A stretch of 64,000 nucleotides of DNA from Desulfosporosinus sp049943955 (GTDB lineage: Bacteria; Bacillota; Desulfitobacteriia; Desulfitobacteriales; Desulfitobacteriaceae), in contig NZ_JBNFTW010000013.1 of assembly GCF_049943955.1 (NCBI RefSeq), positions 1 to 64,000 of the forward strand, read 5' to 3'. Made by a program: the position numbers and the translations under genes. This document shows, piece by piece, positions 23,672-32,738 of the stretch (its first letter is position 1; every line of letters begins with the position of its first letter). The notes below the pieces were generated by a model. The model was given only the letters and a program-made list of their open reading frames with translations. It ran no database searches and was not told the DNA's origin.

Positions 23672-24027
23672 CTCCTCTTATCCTTTTGCTTTTAGCCTCC
23701 TTTTCGGGATTGGGAATGGAAGTGTATATGAAGGCAAATTTAGGAAAGAGAATGGTCAGGAGAGAGACCCAGAGCCGACAGGCGCTTTATATGGCTGAAG
23801 GAGGAGTCGAATGGGCGAAGGCTCATTTGCTGTCTGATTTTGGACTGCGCCGTGGAGAGGTAGTATTTGACATGGGGCAGGCAGCTATCTTCATTGAGAG
23901 CAGCGGAGATGACTATAAAATCATTTCCGAAGGGCGTTCAGGTTTAGCTGTCCGTAGAATTGAGGAAATCCTGCAAGAGAAAACTGGGAAATGGATTGTT
24001 AAAAGTTATCAGGAGCTACATCAGTAA
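23599..24027 (+). CDS. PilX-like pilus assembly protein (start uncertain)
   Basis: The recognisable protein begins at CCSRGFVTPLILLLLASF, a PilX-type N-terminal helix with G-F but without Glu at position 5. It continues with ETQSRQALYMAEGGVEWAKAHL, typical of PilX-type proteins. No standard start lies close to this. GTG 23599 is the nearest in-frame candidate upstream and overlaps the preceding pseudopilin gene by 73 bp with a weak SD; ATG 23716 would cut into the helix. The frame further upstream, to 23476, is only a shadow. It ends 2 bp before pilB. Confidence 0.7.
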   Translation: METSCSPACLSQHIFTKCCSRGFVTPLILLLLASFSGLGMEVYMKANLGKRMVRRETQSRQALYMAEGGVEWAKAHLLSDFGLRRGEVVFDMGQAAIFIESSGDDYKIISEGRSGLAVRRIEEILQEKTGKWIVKSYQELHQ

Positions 24028-24029
24028 TT

Positions 24030-25700
24030 ATGAAACACGCACTGGAATTTGTTCGATATCTCAGGGGCCTAAGGAAATTTGATTCTTTTTCAGCAAACAA
24101 AGCTATCGATAACATCAACAGTGAAGAGCATCTTCAGAAAAAAGTCCTATCCCGTGAAACTTTAAATGATGATTTGCGCCGATACTTGGGTATACCAGAG
24201 ATTTCTATGACTCAAGTCGTAGTTGACCCTGAGGCTGTTAATTTAATTCCTGAAGAAATAGCACGACGTTATACCCTTATTCCTTATCAGCTTCAAGGGA
24301 AAAGCTTAATGGTCGCAATGGCAGACCCGACGGATGAAGGGGCTCTTCGTACTGTTCGCATAATTACCGGCATGGATGTGGCTCCGGTTTACGTTCGAGA
24401 GAAAGAAATTAAAGCTGCCATTCGCCAGTATCTTACTGTTGAACAATCTGTGGCTCAAATGACGTATTTAATGAGACAGACGGATAATGAAACGATTGCG
24501 GAAAAAGCAGCAGGTGAATTATTCAACAATTGGGAAGAAGACGCCCCAACGTTAAGATTTGTTTATTCAGTGCTTCAGGAGGCGGTGATCGAAGAGGTTA
24601 GCGATATTCATTGGGAACCACGTCAGAAGGATTTTGTTGTCCGTTATCGTATTGACGGTAAATTGCTTAAGAAACATATCCTTTCTGCGTCAACAGCGCG
24701 CACGATTATATCCTCACTGAAAGTAATGGCCAATATGGATGTTGCAGAACGGCGGATTCCCCAAGACGGACGCATGACCTTTAGCGTCGGCACGCGGCAG
24801 GTAGATCTGCGCATGTCTTCCCTACCGACGGTCTTCGGAGAGAAAATTGTCGTTCGCGTCTTAAATCCTGAAATGGCCCAACGTTCTCTGGAAGAGTTGG
24901 GCATGCGTCCGGAGGTTAAAGTAGGGGTTCAAGGGCTATTAAAGCATACCAATGGTTTAATTTTAGTCGTAGGACCGACGGGGAGCGGCAAAACGACGAC
25001 CCTTTATGCACTTCTTCGTGAGTTAAATGCCGAGGAGCAAAACATTATTTCGATTGAAGAGCCCGTAGAATATCAGCTTCCGGGAATTAATCAGGTTCAG
25101 GTAAACTTGCCGGCAGGACTGACTTTCGCCGTCGGTTTAAGGCATATCCTTCGTCAGGACCCCGACGTGATTATGATTGGCGAAATTCGCGATGAAGAAA
25201 CCGCCCGTATAGCGATCACGGCTTCCCTCACGGGTCACTTAGTGTTGTCAACACTGCATACGAATACGGCGGCCGAGGCTTTAGAGCGCCTTTTAGACAT
25301 GGGAATTGAGCCTTATCTTTTAGCGTCTGCTGTAAGGGGAATCTTATCTCAACGCTTGGTGCGGCGCTTATGTAACTCTTGTAAAAAGGGTTATAACATT
25401 TCTGAGGTGGAAAAAAGGGCTCTCCGTTTACCAAAGCCAATAAATCAATTGTATCGCTCTCAGGGCTGTAATAAATGCTTTGGTACAGGCTTTAAGGGAA
25501 GGATCGGGGTTCATGAGTTTTTGCACTATAATCAGGAAATTAAGGAATTAGTACTTACGCGGCATAATTCCAGGGATATTGAACGACAAGCAATACTTTC
25601 AGGGATGTTAACGATTTATGAAGATGGTCTTTTGAAAGTTACCCAAGGTTTAACCACCATTGAAGAAATGCTTTTTACAACGTCTGAGATAGAACGCTAA
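24030..25700 (+). CDS. pilB: type IV pilus assembly ATPase (PilB/GspE-like)
   Basis: This 556-residue hexameric ATPase drives pilus extension. It has an N-terminal MshEN-type domain (about 45-145), then the GspE core: Walker A GPTGSGKTT (about 314), the Asp box around EEPVEY, Walker B in DPDVIMIGEIRD (about 380-391), and His box LVLSTLHTN. A zinc tetracysteine motif, CNSC (about 449) with CNKC (about 480), is typical of PilB/GspE. It begins 2 bp after the PilX-like gene and is followed 14 bp later by pilT. Confidence 0.93.
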   Translation: MKHALEFVRYLRGLRKFDSFSANKAIDNINSEEHLQKKVLSRETLNDDLRRYLGIPEISMTQVVVDPEAVNLIPEEIARRYTLIPYQLQGKSLMVAMADPTDEGALRTVRIITGMDVAPVYVREKEIKAAIRQYLTVEQSVAQMTYLMRQTDNETIAEKAAGELFNNWEEDAPTLRFVYSVLQEAVIEEVSDIHWEPRQKDFVVRYRIDGKLLKKHILSASTARTIISSLKVMANMDVAERRIPQDGRMTFSVGTRQVDLRMSSLPTVFGEKIVVRVLNPEMAQRSLEELGMRPEVKVGVQGLLKHTNGLILVVGPTGSGKTTTLYALLRELNAEEQNIISIEEPVEYQLPGINQVQVNLPAGLTFAVGLRHILRQDPDVIMIGEIRDEETARIAITASLTGHLVLSTLHTNTAAEALERLLDMGIEPYLLASAVRGILSQRLVRRLCNSCKKGYNISEVEKRALRLPKPINQLYRSQGCNKCFGTGFKGRIGVHEFLHYNQEIKELVLTRHNSRDIERQAILSGMLTIYEDGLLKVTQGLTTIEEMLFTTSEIER

Positions 25701-25714
25701 GAGGAGAGAACAAC

Positions 25715-26761
25715 ATGCTTTCGATGGAAGAATTATTTCTTAATGCTGCAGAAAGAAAAGCCTCTGACATCCATTTAACGGTAGAGAGTCCTCCTGTTCT
25801 CAGGGTGGATGGTTCATTAGAACCTTTGCCCATGGACAAGCTGTCTCAGGTCGATTTAGATACCTTTGCCCATTCCCTGATGAATGAGATCCAGCGAAAA
25901 CGATTTGCTGAATTGGGAGAATTGGATTTATCCTACAGTTTACCGCAGGTTGGGCGTTATCGGGTCAACGTCTTTCGCCAAAGAGGATCTATTGGGATCG
26001 TTATTCGCTTAATTCCCTACGATATTCCAACTCCGGAAAGCCTTGGCCTCCCACCCGTGAGCCTTGATTTAGCCAGGCTGCCCAAAGGTTTGGTGCTTGT
26101 GACGGGTCCTACCGGCAGCGGTAAATCTACAACCCTTGCCTCATTGATTGATTTTATTAACCGGACGAGAGCTTGTCACATTATGACTATTGAAGACCCG
26201 ATCGAGTATCTGCATAAGCACCAATTAAGTTTAGTGAACCAACGTGAGATTGGCTGCGATACAAATTCTTTTGCTAATGCTCTGCGGTCTGTTCTGCGGC
26301 AAGATCCCGATGTGATTTTAGTGGGTGAAATGAGAGATCTTGAAACAATCGCCACGGCTGTGACAGCAGCTGAAACAGGACATTTAGTTTTTAGCACATT
26401 GCATACCAATGATGCTACACAATCGGTAGATCGGATGATTGATGTCTTCCCGCCCCACCAACAGCAACAGATCCGAGTGCAGCTAGCGGCTGTATTACAG
26501 GGAATTCTGTCTCAACAGTTATTTCCCAGAGCAGATCATCGGGGAAGAGTTGCAGCGATTGAGGTTATGCTCGCAACTCCTGCCGTTCGAAGTCTAATTC
26601 GGGAGGGAAAAACTCATCAGCTTCCTACTGTAATTCAAACAAATAGCAAATTGGGTATGCAAACAATGGATAAAGCCATTCTTGACCTCGTTCAAAAAGG
26701 ATTGGTAACCTATGAAATCGCTCAGGAAAAACTGCAAACCCCTGACAGTCTCCACAGATGA
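25715..26761 (+). CDS. pilT: twitching motility/retraction ATPase (PilT)
   Basis: A 348-residue ATPase that retracts pili by disassembling the pilin filament. Walker A GPTGSGKST (about 131), Asp box IEDPIEYLH, Walker B DPDVILVGEMRD (about 198-209), His box LVFSTLHTNDA, and the PilT-specific AIEVMLATPAVRSLIREGK-type C-terminal region (AIRNLIREGK in other PilT proteins) are all visible. SD GAGGAGAG precedes ATG 25715. Its stop overlaps the start of pilC (ATGA). Together with pilB it implies dynamic, retractable pili. Confidence 0.93.
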   Translation: MLSMEELFLNAAERKASDIHLTVESPPVLRVDGSLEPLPMDKLSQVDLDTFAHSLMNEIQRKRFAELGELDLSYSLPQVGRYRVNVFRQRGSIGIVIRLIPYDIPTPESLGLPPVSLDLARLPKGLVLVTGPTGSGKSTTLASLIDFINRTRACHIMTIEDPIEYLHKHQLSLVNQREIGCDTNSFANALRSVLRQDPDVILVGEMRDLETIATAVTAAETGHLVFSTLHTNDATQSVDRMIDVFPPHQQQQIRVQLAAVLQGILSQQLFPRADHRGRVAAIEVMLATPAVRSLIREGKTHQLPTVIQTNSKLGMQTMDKAILDLVQKGLVTYEIAQEKLQTPDSLHR

Positions 26762-27957
26762 GTAAACGCTGGTTTAAATGGAAAGCGGTGGATGCTGAAG
26801 GAATTTTGCAAAGCGGTCGCTGCTTGGGAAACGACTCTTTCGAGGTTCAAACACTGTTGAAAAAGGAAGGATATTTACCGGTCAAGATTAAGAACCATAA
26901 GAATTGGTTTGCAGAGTTCATTGTTCGTCCAAACGCTCAATGGGGTCATTTTGCAAACCGCTTGAGTTTATTATTAGAGGCCGGAATTCCTCTGCTCCAA
27001 GCTTTGGAGATTATGACCAAGTCTCAAGGGAATTTAACCTTTGAACAAAGTCAGTGGTCAAGTGTCAAAAATTCTATAGCGGCCGGATGTGATTTATGGG
27101 AAGCGCTTCTCCAGCTCAAATCGCCTCCGAACGCTTATGTCTTGTCGATGATCAAAGCGGGAGAGTATTCGGGAAATTTAGCGAAGGTTTTGAGTGAAGT
27201 GGCTGCAGAATTAGAGCAAGAAGATAACTTCAGGCAGAGAATAAAGGCTGCCCTGGCTTATCCAATCTTTTTACTGCTGGTTGTTTTTGTTGTCCTCTGC
27301 AGTCTATCCATAGGTGTGCTTCCCATGTATGAGAGGCTCTTTGCAAGCATGAATGTGGAGTTGCCTAAATTGACTCAAGTCATTTTTGTTGTCGGAAGAA
27401 AATTCCCTCTGATGTTGCAAGTAATAGGGGGACTGGCAGTAGTGATGCTGCTGATCTGCGTAATTTGGAAACCAAAGGATTGGCAGAACTACCTTAGCAA
27501 CAAGATTAGACATTTGCCTTATCTTGGCAGGATATATCGTCTCAGGGATTTAATTCAATTTAGCAGTATCTTGGGTCACCTCTTAATGACGGGTATTCCC
27601 TTGTTAGAAGGGCTGGTGTTAACGGCTGGAACGCTGCAAACAACGGAAATGTTGGCCTTGACAGAGCGGCTTATGCTCAGCGTTAAACAAGGAAATCCCA
27701 TGGCGGATTTGTTGCTTGAAAGCGGAATTTTTCCTAAAGAAGGGGCAGAGATGGTCGCAGTCGCCGAAGAAAGCGGGAACTTAGATAAAATGTTCTTGCA
27801 AATTGCGCTTTCGTTGCGCAAAGACCTGGAATTTAACCTCGATCAATTTACGCGTATACTTGGACCGGCCTTGATTTTAATTATGGCAGGGCTGGTTGGT
27901 TTAGTTGCCGGAGGAGTAATGATTCCTGTTTTTGATCTTAGTTCTCAGCTGAAGTAA
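26758..27957 (+). CDS. pilC: type IV pilus inner-membrane platform protein (PilC/GspF)
   Basis: A 399-residue polytopic protein that couples the ATPases to pilin movement. The N-terminal segment FKWKAVDAEGILQSG is typical of the family. It is followed by two GspF domains (about 60-180 and 265-385), each with a hydrophobic segment, and the final GLVAGGVMIPVFDLS. The start codon overlaps the pilT stop. The second domain has the conserved VAVAEESGNLDKMF motif. Confidence 0.93.
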   Translation: MSKRWFKWKAVDAEGILQSGRCLGNDSFEVQTLLKKEGYLPVKIKNHKNWFAEFIVRPNAQWGHFANRLSLLLEAGIPLLQALEIMTKSQGNLTFEQSQWSSVKNSIAAGCDLWEALLQLKSPPNAYVLSMIKAGEYSGNLAKVLSEVAAELEQEDNFRQRIKAALAYPIFLLLVVFVVLCSLSIGVLPMYERLFASMNVELPKLTQVIFVVGRKFPLMLQVIGGLAVVMLLICVIWKPKDWQNYLSNKIRHLPYLGRIYRLRDLIQFSSILGHLLMTGIPLLEGLVLTAGTLQTTEMLALTERLMLSVKQGNPMADLLLESGIFPKEGAEMVAVAEESGNLDKMFLQIALSLRKDLEFNLDQFTRILGPALILIMAGLVGLVAGGVMIPVFDLSSQLK

Positions 27958-28029
27958 GCTTTCACATGGGAACTAAGGAAGGGAAGTTTTTAGATGAGGA
28001 AGGAAATATCCGAGTAGGAGGATGAAACA

Positions 28030-28551
28030 ATGAAACCTATGAAACCGATGAATGATTTTCAGCGGGAGAATGGATTTACACTCATCGAAGTTATGGCAGT
28101 CATCATAATAATGGGTATTATAGCTGCTGTGATCATTCCCAAAATGACGTCAAGTACGGCTTTGGCACGAAAAAAGGCTGATGTGGCGACTGCGCATCAG
28201 GTTAAAGCGGCTCTCGACCGTCTTCAAGTTGAAAACGGAGTGTATCCGAAATATGGAGAACTGACAGCGGATGAGGGCGAAGTGGTTTGCAGCGAGCTGA
28301 TTCCGAAATATATCGGAAAACTGGATAAAACAACAACCCAACAAACAGTGGCAGATAGCAACAAAGGGTTTGGTGTTGCCCAATTGGCAGCGGTTGATTC
28401 CGATAAAAGCCAGTATTCGATTCCAGAACCGGGAGATAGTAGTAACGATATTAAAACGATCATGATCTATTTGTCTTCTGACGGTCTGGCGGCAGAAGTC
28501 CGAGCATATGATGACGATCTAAAGACTGTTCTTTGGACATCAGCAAATTAA
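28030..28551 (+). CDS. major type IV pilin-like protein (PilA/GspG type)
   Basis: A 173-residue prepilin with a 15-residue leader ending MNDFQRENG, then FTLIEVMAVIIIMGIIAAVIIP, Glu at mature position 5 and the Pro kink. The long soluble domain has no cysteine pair for a D-region loop. The best SD in the cluster (TAGGAGGATG) suggests high expression, so this is the likely major pilin. It is followed by an AT-rich inverted repeat (28584-28602) and then the peptidase gene. Confidence 0.88.
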   Translation: MKPMKPMNDFQRENGFTLIEVMAVIIIMGIIAAVIIPKMTSSTALARKKADVATAHQVKAALDRLQVENGVYPKYGELTADEGEVVCSELIPKYIGKLDKTTTQQTVADSNKGFGVAQLAAVDSDKSQYSIPEPGDSSNDIKTIMIYLSSDGLAAEVRAYDDDLKTVLWTSAN

Positions 28552-28636
28552 ATAATTGAAATAAGCAACTAACTAACTAATAATTACTAATTAAATTAGT
28601 AACTAAATCGGTAGACTCAGAAAAGAGGTAACTTTT

Positions 28637-29404
28637 TTGATAGGCTTTAATTTGATGATCGGTGTATTAGGCATTATCATCGGCAGCTTTTTAAATGTTG
28701 TCATATATCGCGTACCGAAAGGGGAATCCATCGTTTCACCGGGTTCGCATTGTCCGAAATGCGGGCATGCTCTTCGAGCTTGGGAACTTATTCCCATTAT
28801 TAGCTATTTAATTCAACGGGGCCGATGCCGAAGTTGTCAGGCTAAGGTTTCTTGGCGCTATCCCATGGTAGAACTTCTTACGGGTTGTTTTTTCTACTTA
28901 ACGGGTACACTGGGTTTCTTAATGGGACTTCACCCGGCTCGAATTTTATTAAATCTGGTCTTTATATCAGTTTTGATTGCTTTATCGTTTATCGATTTAG
29001 ACACATACCGTTTACCCGACGTTTTGACGATTCCCCTATGGGGGCTGGGTTTGTTGGGGGCTTTTTTAATACCGGGGAGTCCGTCAGGATGGGAGGGTAT
29101 TTTCAGTTCCCTGGGGGCAGGAGGTTTTTTTTGGCTGATAGCCAAATTTTATCCTCAGGGTATGGGCCTGGGAGATGCTAAATTGGTTGCTGCTTTAGGG
29201 GCTTTTGTGGGTTTTCCGGGGATCTTTTTGGCTGTCTTTTCCGCGAGCTTTCTGGGAGCAATTGTTGGTCTAGTGTTTCTTGGTATAGGTCAAAAGGGCT
29301 TTCGTCAACACATTCCTTTTGGCCCCTATCTTTCTTTAGGTGCTGTCCTGGCTTTATTGTGGGGACCGAGGATTTTTGATTTGTATTGGGCATGGTTTAA
29401 ATAG
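28637..29404 (+). CDS. pilD: prepilin peptidase/N-methyltransferase (PilD)
   Basis: A 255-residue polytopic aspartyl protease that cuts and N-methylates prepilins. The N-terminal methyltransferase domain has the zinc-type tetracysteine C39, C42, C64 and C67 (CPKC and CRSC). The catalytic Asp residues lie in FIDLDTYRLPD (about 118-126) and GLGDAKL (about 178). It should process the five prepilin-like proteins encoded around it. TTG 28637 is the start, with SD AAGAGGT about 7 bp ahead. Confidence 0.93.
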   Translation: MIGFNLMIGVLGIIIGSFLNVVIYRVPKGESIVSPGSHCPKCGHALRAWELIPIISYLIQRGRCRSCQAKVSWRYPMVELLTGCFFYLTGTLGFLMGLHPARILLNLVFISVLIALSFIDLDTYRLPDVLTIPLWGLGLLGAFLIPGSPSGWEGIFSSLGAGGFFWLIAKFYPQGMGLGDAKLVAALGAFVGFPGIFLAVFSASFLGAIVGLVFLGIGQKGFRQHIPFGPYLSLGAVLALLWGPRIFDLYWAWFK

Positions 29405-29419
29405 CCCGGGAGGTGACTG

Positions 29420-30868
29420 ATGCGCAAGAAACTTGTCGTATTTGAAATAACCGACAGTGAACTTCGGGTCTTTAAAGCTTCTCTTCCCCTGATTGCAAAA
29501 CTTAAACAAAGTCATAGCTCTGCGGCGGTCAAGTTTGACCGAATTCAAATTACGGGCGTAATAGAACAGGGGATTGTCCGTGATAAAGCCGCCCTGCTTG
29601 GTTGTTTAATGGATTATCAAAGGGAAAACCCATGTGATGGACACTTGGCCTTTTTAGCAATACCCATGCAAACAGGATTTATTCGTTCCTATAAACTACC
29701 CTGGCTTGCGAGATCTTATAGAGATTCCGCCATAGCCCTTTTGGTGGCTGAAGAAGTACCGAGCAGTGCAGATCTTCTTTATGATTATGTGATTCTCAGG
29801 GAAGAAAAGCATAAGAGCCTCACCATTTTGCTGGGAGCTTCCCGCCGTGAAGTTCTTGAACAGTATGTCGCTATTTTTAAACAGGCTGGAATAAGGGTAG
29901 GCGGGGTTAATTTCTCATGGGCCGTATTAGGTCAGGGGTTAGAACTAAATCCTGATGAGGATACTCTCTACGTTCGTGAAGAGGTCAATGAATTTCAATT
30001 CGCACTTTTTCGAGGTCAGATACCTGAAAGAGTGCGAACTCTGTTTGCCAAAGAAACAACCGTTGCTCTCGTTGACGCCGAGATTTGCAGCCAAGATATT
30101 CAGAGATATTCAAAGGAATGGGAAAATGAAATTCGGAGCTTTCTCTTGTATCTTAAGGCGCAAAATTCAGATAAGACGTTAAAATGTCTTCTATGGAGCG
30201 GCGGTTTGCGTCTTGAATCCCTGGTCAAGAGTGTAACACTTCCTGATTACATCACGGCGGCCCAGGCTAAATTTAAGTCAGTTCCCGAGACATGGTTATG
30301 GGCTCTTGGAGAATATCAAGGTTTTGCAGAAGCTGTTATTGCCTATGGGATTGTCCTTCTGCAAAAGTCTGCGTCCCTAAATCTTTGGAGACAACCCAGT
30401 AAGGCAGAGAAGATGCTAAAAAGGTATCAAATAATAGGCGCAGCTTTAATTTCTCTCTTGCTGCTTGGAAACAGCGGTTGGGTGTTTCTGCGGCAAGAGA
30501 TGTCAGCTCAGCAGAATAGGGTTCAGCAACTTTTACATCAAGGTACTGAACTTGAAACCCAATTAAGACGCCAAATGGACTTGACGAGATCTTGGAAAAT
30601 GATACAAGCCCGTTCTGAAAAAGTGGCCGACATTTTAGGGCAAGTGCAAAACTTACTGGACTCGCAGTTAACGATCAAGAAATTGGTTTATAGGCAAGGT
30701 ACTCTTTCTCTAACCGGCAGTGCAGGAGACGTTAGATCTATTCAATCCTTGATCCAAGGACTTCGCAGATTAGGTTGGTACCAGCCTGTCCTGACAGGCT
30801 ATTCCTCAACGTCATCCGAGCAAACTGAATTTTCCATTAGCGCGAAACGAAAAGATGTCAACAATTGA
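29420..30868 (+). CDS. PilM-PilN fusion protein
   Basis: A 482-residue protein. Residues 1 to about 330 resemble the actin-like PilM fold (LVVFEITDSELRVFK at the start, LLVAEEVPSSADLLYDYVIL-type middle segment). A transmembrane helix follows at about 340-357, then a coiled-coil and a small alpha/beta domain like PilN (about 360-482). PilM and PilN are separate genes in most systems, where PilM binds the N-terminal tail of PilN. Fusion would fix this contact. SD GGGAGGTGA precedes ATG 29420. A PilO-like gene follows. Confidence 0.8.
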   Translation: MRKKLVVFEITDSELRVFKASLPLIAKLKQSHSSAAVKFDRIQITGVIEQGIVRDKAALLGCLMDYQRENPCDGHLAFLAIPMQTGFIRSYKLPWLARSYRDSAIALLVAEEVPSSADLLYDYVILREEKHKSLTILLGASRREVLEQYVAIFKQAGIRVGGVNFSWAVLGQGLELNPDEDTLYVREEVNEFQFALFRGQIPERVRTLFAKETTVALVDAEICSQDIQRYSKEWENEIRSFLLYLKAQNSDKTLKCLLWSGGLRLESLVKSVTLPDYITAAQAKFKSVPETWLWALGEYQGFAEAVIAYGIVLLQKSASLNLWRQPSKAEKMLKRYQIIGAALISLLLLGNSGWVFLRQEMSAQQNRVQQLLHQGTELETQLRRQMDLTRSWKMIQARSEKVADILGQVQNLLDSQLTIKKLVYRQGTLSLTGSAGDVRSIQSLIQGLRRLGWYQPVLTGYSSTSSEQTEFSISAKRKDVNN

Positions 30869-30900
30869 CCGGGTTCAATTTTGAAATGGGGGGATGAGCT

Positions 30901-31383
30901 TTGGCATTTTTCAAGAACAATATCAGAGCTTGTCTGGTCGCTTTTGTTTTCTTAAATCTTTTGGAATTTTGCACATTCTGGAATCCGGCCTATCGCAACC
31001 TACAGGATTTGCGGAAGAAAATAATATATTGGGAAACAATGTCGAGGACAAGCTTAGACATAGCTGTTCCCAAACTTCCCACAAGAGATCAATTTCTGGA
31101 TATCGTGGAAGGATGCCGAGATAATTTTCTTCAGGCCGGAGTTAAGGTGACTGATTTGAAAGTCGAAGGATTTGGAACGCCGGAGAACCGGGTGATTTCC
31201 CAGGGAGCAGCCATTGATTATGCTCTGCTGCGTTTGCATTTGCAGGGGAATTGGGAAACTATTATTTCACAGCTTGAAGTTCTTGAAGATTCTCATGAAG
31301 AGATTTATATTCAGGAAATTATGTTAGCTCCCGAAGGCGGAGAGAGCTTGCTGCAGATTTATTATTATTCGCCTAATGAGTAA
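30901..31383 (+). CDS. PilO-like pilus assembly membrane protein
   Basis: A 160-residue protein with one N-terminal helix (about 8-28), a short helical stretch, and a C-terminal alpha/beta domain of PilO type. Sequence similarity to PilO is faint, and the assignment rests on topology, size and position directly after PilM-PilN. TTG 30901 has SD GGGGGG ahead. It would bridge the cytoplasmic ring with the pilus base. Confidence 0.65.
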   Translation: MAFFKNNIRACLVAFVFLNLLEFCTFWNPAYRNLQDLRKKIIYWETMSRTSLDIAVPKLPTRDQFLDIVEGCRDNFLQAGVKVTDLKVEGFGTPENRVISQGAAIDYALLRLHLQGNWETIISQLEVLEDSHEEIYIQEIMLAPEGGESLLQIYYYSPNE

Positions 31384-31461
31384 CGTATCTGCTAAGGTTC
31401 TGGAATATTGTGGAACGAAACATCCCTTCTCCGGCATATGTTAGCGCGAGGAGGGATTTCT

Positions 31462-31980
31462 GTGGTTAAACAATACATCCTTCAGCCTGGAGACAATTTT
31501 CATCGTCTGGCAGAGCGCCTGGGGTGTGCCTGCGACGATTTTATGCGGGTAAATCCAAATCTGGATCCTTGGAAACTTCAAATTGGACAAAAAATTGTTC
31601 TTCCCGAGTTGAAAAGTAATCTCCAAGGGAAGGAACAATATGCAGCTATAGGTACTGATCGAGGGCAAGAATTTGCCGGAGATTATCTTGATGATGTGGA
31701 AATGGAAGTTGAAGGAGTCCAATTCCGTCTCAAACGAATTGGAGAGCCTAAAATTCCCCATGAAATTCACTTTATTCTTCCCCGGACTGAGATTCATAAA
31801 GTTCAGCCTGCTGGCGAAGGCGGGCCTACTGAAGTGCAGATTATGATCAGCAACTTGGATATTGTTCTTTCTCCGCGTCTCGCTAGCGGTGACACCGCCG
31901 AACAGATTAAAGCCACGCCTCAAACCACGGTTCAGATGAAAGAACAGCAAAGCGTTCAACCCTTTCAATCGTCTCCTTAG
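31462..31980 (+). CDS. LysM-domain protein of the pilus cluster
   Basis: A 172-residue protein starting at GTG 31462 with AGGAGGG six bases ahead. Residues 3-48 form a LysM domain (YILQPGDNFHRLAERLGC, then NPNLDPWKLQIGQKIVLP), expected to bind peptidoglycan. No signal peptide or membrane helix is visible, so export is unclear. The rest is unrecognised beta-rich sequence. It is the last gene of the pilus block; in other systems a LysM/FimV-like protein anchors the pilus machine to the wall. That role is inferred. Confidence 0.75.
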   Translation: MVKQYILQPGDNFHRLAERLGCACDDFMRVNPNLDPWKLQIGQKIVLPELKSNLQGKEQYAAIGTDRGQEFAGDYLDDVEMEVEGVQFRLKRIGEPKIPHEIHFILPRTEIHKVQPAGEGGPTEVQIMISNLDIVLSPRLASGDTAEQIKATPQTTVQMKEQQSVQPFQSSP

Positions 31981-32081
31981 GTGCGGGAGCAGTTTGGAAC
32001 AACTATTAAATATCTGAAATTTTGCCTCCGTATAGCGGAGGTTTTTGTTTGGAATAGTAACTTATAGGTTCCTATACCTTG

Positions 32082-32214
32082 CTTCGCTGGGGGTAGAGTC
32101 CCTCCTTCAGCGCGATCGCATTTGTTATGGGCTAGGCGCTCTCGGCGAAAGTGTCCACAGGAAACTTTCGCCATCGAAGCCCTGATGTACAGTTTTAGCT
32201 GAACGAGTTCACTT
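32082..32214 (-). repeat. dispersed structured repeat, copy 2 (inverted)
   Basis: The reverse complement matches copy 1 (4650-4790) over about 135 bp. It lies in the 297-bp gap between the LysM gene and aroQ. Hairpin arms GGCGAAAGT and ACTTTCGCC are conserved in both copies. No ORF is inside. Confidence 0.7.
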
Positions 32215-32277
32215 AACTACTTTGCTACGGTGCTAAATTATGATAATATTTTCAGTGAGGAATAAGGAAGTGATGAA

Positions 32278-32724
32278 TTGGCAAGTATTTATGTGTTTCA
32301 TGGTCCTAATTTAAACTTATTAGGAACACGTGAGCCGCAGCATTACGGCATGCGTACTTTAGCAGAGATAAATCAAGAGGTGCAAGGGCTTGCTGGACAA
32401 GCAGGATTTAATGCTGAATGTCGGCAGACGAATCATGAGGGAGATTTGCTTGATTGGATACAAATGTTAACGCCTGAGGATTTCCTGATTCTTAATCCTG
32501 GGGCATGGACTCATACGAGTTACGCCATTCGCGATGCTATAAGCGGTGTTAAGGTACCCACTGTAGAGGTTCATCTTTCCAATATTCATGCTCGGGAATC
32601 CTTTCGAGAAACGTCTCTGATCGCACCGGTTTGTCTTGGGCAAATATCAGGATTGGGATCTGACGGTTACAATTTGGCAATGCGCTTTGCCATTGATTAT
32701 CAAATTGGACGGACAAAAAAATAA
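32278..32724 (+). CDS. aroQ: type II 3-dehydroquinate dehydratase (AroQ)
   Basis: It dehydrates 3-dehydroquinate to 3-dehydroshikimate. The 148-residue dodecameric-type enzyme has NLNLLGTREPQHYG with catalytic Arg18 and Tyr23, the NPGAWTHTS block, and VEVHLSNIHARE with the catalytic His near residue 101. TTG 32278 follows SD AAGGAAGTGA. With aroE, aroB, aroK and aroC upstream it completes most of the shikimate route in this window. It is followed 14 bp later by pepP. Confidence 0.95.
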   Translation: MASIYVFHGPNLNLLGTREPQHYGMRTLAEINQEVQGLAGQAGFNAECRQTNHEGDLLDWIQMLTPEDFLILNPGAWTHTSYAIRDAISGVKVPTVEVHLSNIHARESFRETSLIAPVCLGQISGLGSDGYNLAMRFAIDYQIGRTKK

Positions 32725-32738
32725 AGGGGGTTGAATCA

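Noticed and set aside
31441..31968. 175-codon open frame on the minus strand opposite the LysM gene
   Set aside because: No SD and no recognisable domain; the plus-strand LysM gene has a clear domain and SD.
22228..31980. The cluster as a type II secretion system
   Set aside because: There is a PilT retraction ATPase and a PilM-PilN protein but no secretin, GspC, GspL or GspM; a monoderm type IV pilus fits better.
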